From Phycisphaerae bacterium (lineage in GTDB: Bacteria; Planctomycetota; Phycisphaerae; Phycisphaerales; SM1A02): a stretch of DNA of 9,673 nucleotides. The stretch's first letter is position 1; each line of letters starts with the position of its first letter. A program made the translations under genes and the position numbers. The stretch spans positions 1 through 9,673 of the forward strand of contig NZFT01000022.1 of the NCBI GenBank assembly GCA_002690755.1, in the 5' to 3' direction. The notes below the pieces were generated by a model. It made no database searches. It saw nothing but the letters and a program-made list of their open reading frames with translations, and was not told the origin of the DNA. This document shows, one piece after another, positions 6,511 through 9,673 of this stretch.

Positions 6511-6532
6511 CGACCACACGTCGACCACACGT
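6511..6532. repeat. Tandem 11-bp direct repeat (CGACCACACGT x2)
   Basis: Two exact, adjacent copies of CGACCACACGT, preceded at 6503-6510 by a shortened version (CGACACGT). It lies between the tatA terminator candidate and the start of the DUF2868-like gene, 38 nt before the GTG. A unit near one helical turn (10.5 bp) could place protein contacts on one face of DNA, so it could be an operator; replication slippage is the simpler explanation. Confidence 0.6.
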
Positions 6533-6570
6533 CCGCCGATCCCGTCCGCGCCGAGATCCGGAAGCACCAC

Positions 6571-8589
6571 GTGAGCCGATCCACCACGCCCACCACCCGA
6601 GCCGAATCGCACGACTGGCGAAGCCGGGTGGCGGCGATCGCCGCAGACGACGTCGGACGCACGCACGATCCGGAAACGCTGACGGAGGCCCGGCGGCTCG
6701 TCGATCGCGGCGTGTTGGGCGCCAGCGTCGCCTTCACCGCCCTCGGCCTCGCAGGCGCGATCGCGGGATGGGCCGCCGCCGGGGAACTGCTCGATCCCGC
6801 CGAATCCAGGGTTCACGCGCCCGCGATGCTCGCGATCATCGTGGGCGTCCCGTGGTTTCTCTTCCTCGCAAGGGCCTTGGTCCTGGTCGCGTTCCGCCGA
6901 CGCGTGACCCCCTGGCTCGGCCGACTGGTCCCCGCCGGCCTGATCCGTTTCATCGGCGGTGGTCACGAGACCCTCACCCGCGCCGTCGCCCGTCGGATGG
7001 GCGAGATGCTCGCCATCGGGGCCGGAAGACCACTCGCGGCGGCGGGGACCGGCACGTTCTGGACCATCTATGCCCTCACCGCGATCCTCGCGATCTGGTT
7101 CGCGACCGCCCGGGTCGCCTTCGGTTTCGGCTGGGAGAGTTCCTGGCTGCCCCCCGAGGTCGGCGAGGCGGTGGTCGACATCGCCGCCGCCCCCATCGAG
7201 TTGATCGTCGACCTGCCCGATCTCGAACCGGTCGCCGCCCCACCGCTCGCCCCCGCCGACGATCCCGCGGCGCTTCTGGTTCGCCGGACCTGGATCACGT
7301 TCCTTTCGATCGGGATCACGGCGTATCTCCTGATTCCCATGCTCGCGTGGACCATCGTCAGCGCGACGATCGGTCATCGCCGTGCGAATCGATGGCATCC
7401 CCCGGGAACCACCGCGATCACGACGCGACGGACGCCGATCCAGCCGACGCCGGCGACCACCACCGACCCGCCGAACCCCGAAGCGGCCGGATGCACCCAT
7501 CTGATCCGGGTGGAACGTCCCGCCGATGCGGCGCCGCTCCCCGACGCACTCGCCGGCCTCGTGGATCTCGGCGACGACGATGCGAGTGACCGAACATCCG
7601 TCGCCGGAGAGGCGCCGGGTCGACTGGTGATCGTGGCGTGGGCGGCCGCGACTCCCGACCGGGGCATCCATCGTCGGCTTTCGCGACTCCTTGAGATGTC
7701 ATCGGAATCACCCCTGCTGATCCTCGATGGCGGGAACCGGCTTCGCCGCGGCGAATCGCCGACGTCGGTCGCCATCCGACTCGAGGACTGGCGACGACTC
7801 GCCGAGGCGCTCGACGTCGAACGCCTCGAATGCGATCTGGAGGAACTCACCGGCCGAAGCGGCACGCTTCTGAAGCACGCGATCGCCGGCACGCCGATGA
7901 ACCCCGGTTCCGACGAGACCTCCGCTCCGGAACTTCGGCTCGCGGAACTCGATGGTGCCTTCGCGATCATCGGTCGCCACCTCGAAGGCGAGGCCCCACT
8001 CCCCGCCGATGCGGCGATGGCCCGCTGCCTGACCGAACTCGCCGCCGAAGTCGGGCGTCGCGACGACGACGGCCACTGGCGGGACCGACTCGCCGGCCTG
8101 GTCGATCTAGACGCGGCTTCGGTTCCGGAACGCCTCGCGGCCCTTCGGGCGGTGGGACTCGGACAGCTTCCTGCGGGCCTGCGATCGAAGGCGATCTGGA
8201 TCGGGACCGGCGGCCTGCTCGGTGTCGCGGCGTGCGCCGCGGCGGCGGTGGTCGCGCCGGCAGCGCTCCTCGCCATGCCTGCGTGGGCGGGAACCGGAGC
8301 CGGCATCGCCGGACTCGTCTCCCTCGCCCGTCGCGGCGATGGGGCGGCCGACCCGTCGATGACCACGGACCCATCGAACCCCACGGATCTCGGGGCCGCG
8401 GTCCTCGCCCTCGCCGCCACCGCCGCCCTCTGGTGGTCGCAAGGGTGCGACGAATCGCGGACCACGACCATTCTGGAGACGCTCGCGCCCGACGAAGCGG
8501 CACCCGTGCTCGCCGATGCCGACGAGGCGCGTCGATGGCTCGCCGCCGCCCGTGCCGGAATCGCCGACAGAATGGAGTCGATCTCATGA
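6571..8589 (+). CDS. DUF2868-like multi-pass membrane protein, long form
   Basis: Membrane protein of unknown function, predicted partner of the GTPase encoded next. At 672 aa it exceeds the roughly 450-500 aa usual for DUF2868 proteins. Hydrophobic segments lie at about 48-70, 84-108, 164-183 and 241-265. The stretch TARVAFGFGWESSWLP (179-194) resembles the family's conserved FGWEST region. Residues 277-302 form a Pro/Thr-rich linker, then a soluble part (about 305-440) with two Rossmann-like strands (RLVIVAWAAATPDRG, 351-365, and SPLLILDGG, 380-388). Residues about 546-585 are a Gly/Ala-rich hydrophobic stretch, and 608-621 another short hydrophobic one. The start is GTG 6571 with GGAAG at 6560-6564. 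The stop overlaps the GTPase start (ATGA), predicting translational coupling. Family assignment rests on gene order plus the FGWESS region, so it is moderate. Confidence 0.7.
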   Translation: MSRSTTPTTRAESHDWRSRVAAIAADDVGRTHDPETLTEARRLVDRGVLGASVAFTALGLAGAIAGWAAAGELLDPAESRVHAPAMLAIIVGVPWFLFLARALVLVAFRRRVTPWLGRLVPAGLIRFIGGGHETLTRAVARRMGEMLAIGAGRPLAAAGTGTFWTIYALTAILAIWFATARVAFGFGWESSWLPPEVGEAVVDIAAAPIELIVDLPDLEPVAAPPLAPADDPAALLVRRTWITFLSIGITAYLLIPMLAWTIVSATIGHRRANRWHPPGTTAITTRRTPIQPTPATTTDPPNPEAAGCTHLIRVERPADAAPLPDALAGLVDLGDDDASDRTSVAGEAPGRLVIVAWAAATPDRGIHRRLSRLLEMSSESPLLILDGGNRLRRGESPTSVAIRLEDWRRLAEALDVERLECDLEELTGRSGTLLKHAIAGTPMNPGSDETSAPELRLAELDGAFAIIGRHLEGEAPLPADAAMARCLTELAAEVGRRDDDGHWRDRLAGLVDLDAASVPERLAALRAVGLGQLPAGLRSKAIWIGTGGLLGVAACAAAAVVAPAALLAMPAWAGTGAGIAGLVSLARRGDGAADPSMTTDPSNPTDLGAAVLALAATAALWWSQGCDESRTTTILETLAPDEAAPVLADADEARRWLAAARAGIADRMESIS

Positions 8590-9673
8590 CCGACTCGCTT
8601 CGCATCGCGGTGGTGGGTCATGCGAACACCGGCAAGACCTCGCTGCTCCAGACCCTGCTCCGCCGCCGTGATTTCGGCCTGGTGAGCCCGCGCGGCGGCA
8701 CCACCCGGGTGAACGAGGTCGGCGAGATCACGGACGCCCGAGGTTTGGTCGCGGCCGTCGTCGACACCCCCGGCCTCGAGGATTCCGCTCGACTTCGCGA
8801 CGCCATCGAAGGCACCCGCGTCGAGCGGCATGATGATCCACGGACGTTGCTCGACCGGTTCCTCGATTCAAGCGACGCCGGCCCCGACGGTGAACTTGCG
8901 CTCGAGGCCGAAGCGCTCCGTGCCACCACGGAAGCATCGGTGCTCCTCTACGTCATCGACGCCCGGGAGGAACCGAGACCGAGACACCTCGACGAACTCC
9001 ATTCGCTGATCGCGACCGCCCGCCCCGTAGTCCCGATCCTGAACTTCGTCGCCCGCCCCGAGGCCGACGCCGCCCGCTGGCGCGAGGCCTGTGCCCGCCA
9101 GGGGCTCCACGCGACGGTCGCCTTCGATGCGATCGTGTACGACGACGCAGGCGAACGCCGCCTGCTCGATGCCGTCCGCACCCTGACGCCCGCGCACGCC
9201 GGGTCGATCGACCGCTGGATCGAACTTCGACGTCGCGAGCGCATCGACTCGGTGACCGCGGCGTCGGCCGCCGCCGCCGACCTGATCGTCGACGCCGCGG
9301 CGGCGGTCCGGATTACCGAGCCCGCGGGTCGCGACGACGCGGCGAAGGCCGCGGCCTTCGACGCCGCCACCGCCACGCTCCTCGAGGATCTGCGAGCGCG
9401 GGAGGTCGAGGCGCGGGATCGAATCGCCGCGTGCTTCGGATTCACCGGCGCGGAGGCGGAAGCTACGAACCTCGAGATCACCGAAGCCCTCGGTGGGGTC
9501 GACTTCGCCAGTCCCGCGAGCCTCGAACGTGCCGGGATCTGGGCCGCGGGCGGCGGGGCCGGACTCGTCGCGGCCGGCGCCGTGATCGACCTCGCGACCG
9601 GCGGAATCTCGATGGGGGGATTCACCGCCCTCGGCGCCGCGGGCGCCGCCCTCGGCGCGGTCGGGGCGAGCGG
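8586..9673 (+). CDS. Era-like GTPase with a C-terminal membrane region, DUF3482-like (3' end outside window)
   Basis: P-loop GTPase, 362 codons visible, cut by the right edge. Motif order: G1 GHANTGKTS (11-19), G2 Thr39/Thr40 in GGTTR, G3 DTPG (60-63). At the G4 position, where NKxD is expected, the protein reads PILNFVARPE (150-159), so the usual guanine-specificity motif is absent. This 'LNF' is followed by W165 and GLHATVAFDAIVY (173-185), a pattern I associate with DUF3482 proteins. A helical region (about 215-300) with Ala-rich and acidic helices follows. From about 319 on the protein is Gly/Ala-rich and hydrophobic, consistent with membrane insertion. ATG at 8586 overlaps the upstream stop and has GGAG at 8574-8577. 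The G1/G3 assignment is firm; nucleotide specificity and function are unknown. The pair very likely acts together at the membrane. Confidence 0.85.
   Translation, partial: MTDSLRIAVVGHANTGKTSLLQTLLRRRDFGLVSPRGGTTRVNEVGEITDARGLVAAVVDTPGLEDSARLRDAIEGTRVERHDDPRTLLDRFLDSSDAGPDGELALEAEALRATTEASVLLYVIDAREEPRPRHLDELHSLIATARPVVPILNFVARPEADAARWREACARQGLHATVAFDAIVYDDAGERRLLDAVRTLTPAHAGSIDRWIELRRRERIDSVTAASAAAADLIVDAAAAVRITEPAGRDDAAKAAAFDAATATLLEDLRAREVEARDRIAACFGFTGAEAEATNLEITEALGGVDFASPASLERAGIWAAGGGAGLVAAGAVIDLATGGISMGGFTALGAAGAALGAVGAS

Noticed and set aside
6085..8831. Minus-strand frames of 528 and 485 codons opposite tatA and the DUF2868-like gene, plus a 225-codon one opposite the GTPase (8948-9625)
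   Set aside because: Opposite-strand shadows with Arg/Gly/Ala/Ser-rich translations; the plus strand has signature motifs (TatA hinge, Walker A).

Overview
The window is GC-rich bacterial DNA with dense, mostly single-gene or two-gene transcription units. The likely source is a planctomycete, perhaps of the Phycisphaerae. This is inferred from base composition, from a small membrane protein with a planctomycete-style Cys4 zinc ribbon, and from the mix of a long-form UbiD decarboxylase, MltA, TatA and a DUF2868/DUF3482 pair. No marker gene in the window fixes the taxonomy. I see no tRNA, rRNA, insertion sequence, phage gene or CRISPR array.

Layout. At the left edge is the N-terminus of an ABC transporter ATPase on the minus strand (1-237). 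It is divergent from a UbiD-family prenyl-FMN decarboxylase (458-2506), which overlaps by 4 nt a small zinc-ribbon membrane protein (2503-3150). After a 258-nt gap comes a coiled-coil plus winged-helix DNA-binding protein (3409-3855). Its 3' end converges on an MltA-type lytic transglycosylase on the minus strand (3886-5109). Divergent from mltA is an SGNH-hydrolase-like protein that appears to lack the catalytic serine (5205-5903). A TatA-family protein (6082-6408) with its own promoter and terminator candidates follows. The right third (6571 to the window end) is a translationally coupled pair: a DUF2868-like multi-pass membrane protein and a DUF3482-like Era-type GTPase, the latter cut by the window edge.

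How the genes relate. Three themes touch the envelope: peptidoglycan turnover (MltA), export of folded proteins (TatA), and an uncharacterised membrane/GTPase module. UbiD probably serves quinone (menaquinone) synthesis or another aromatic decarboxylation, and needs prenyl-FMN from a UbiX encoded elsewhere. The most interesting element is the DUF2868/DUF3482 pair. Its GTPase has clear G1 and G3 motifs but no NKxD G4 motif, and both partners carry Gly/Ala-rich hydrophobic segments.

Regulation. Three genes (ubiD, mltA, the SGNH-like gene) have a TAnnnT hexamer ending 6-8 nt before the start codon and no clear Shine-Dalgarno, which suggests leaderless mRNAs. The tatA, DUF2868 and DUF3482 genes instead have GGAG or GGAAG sites at normal spacing.
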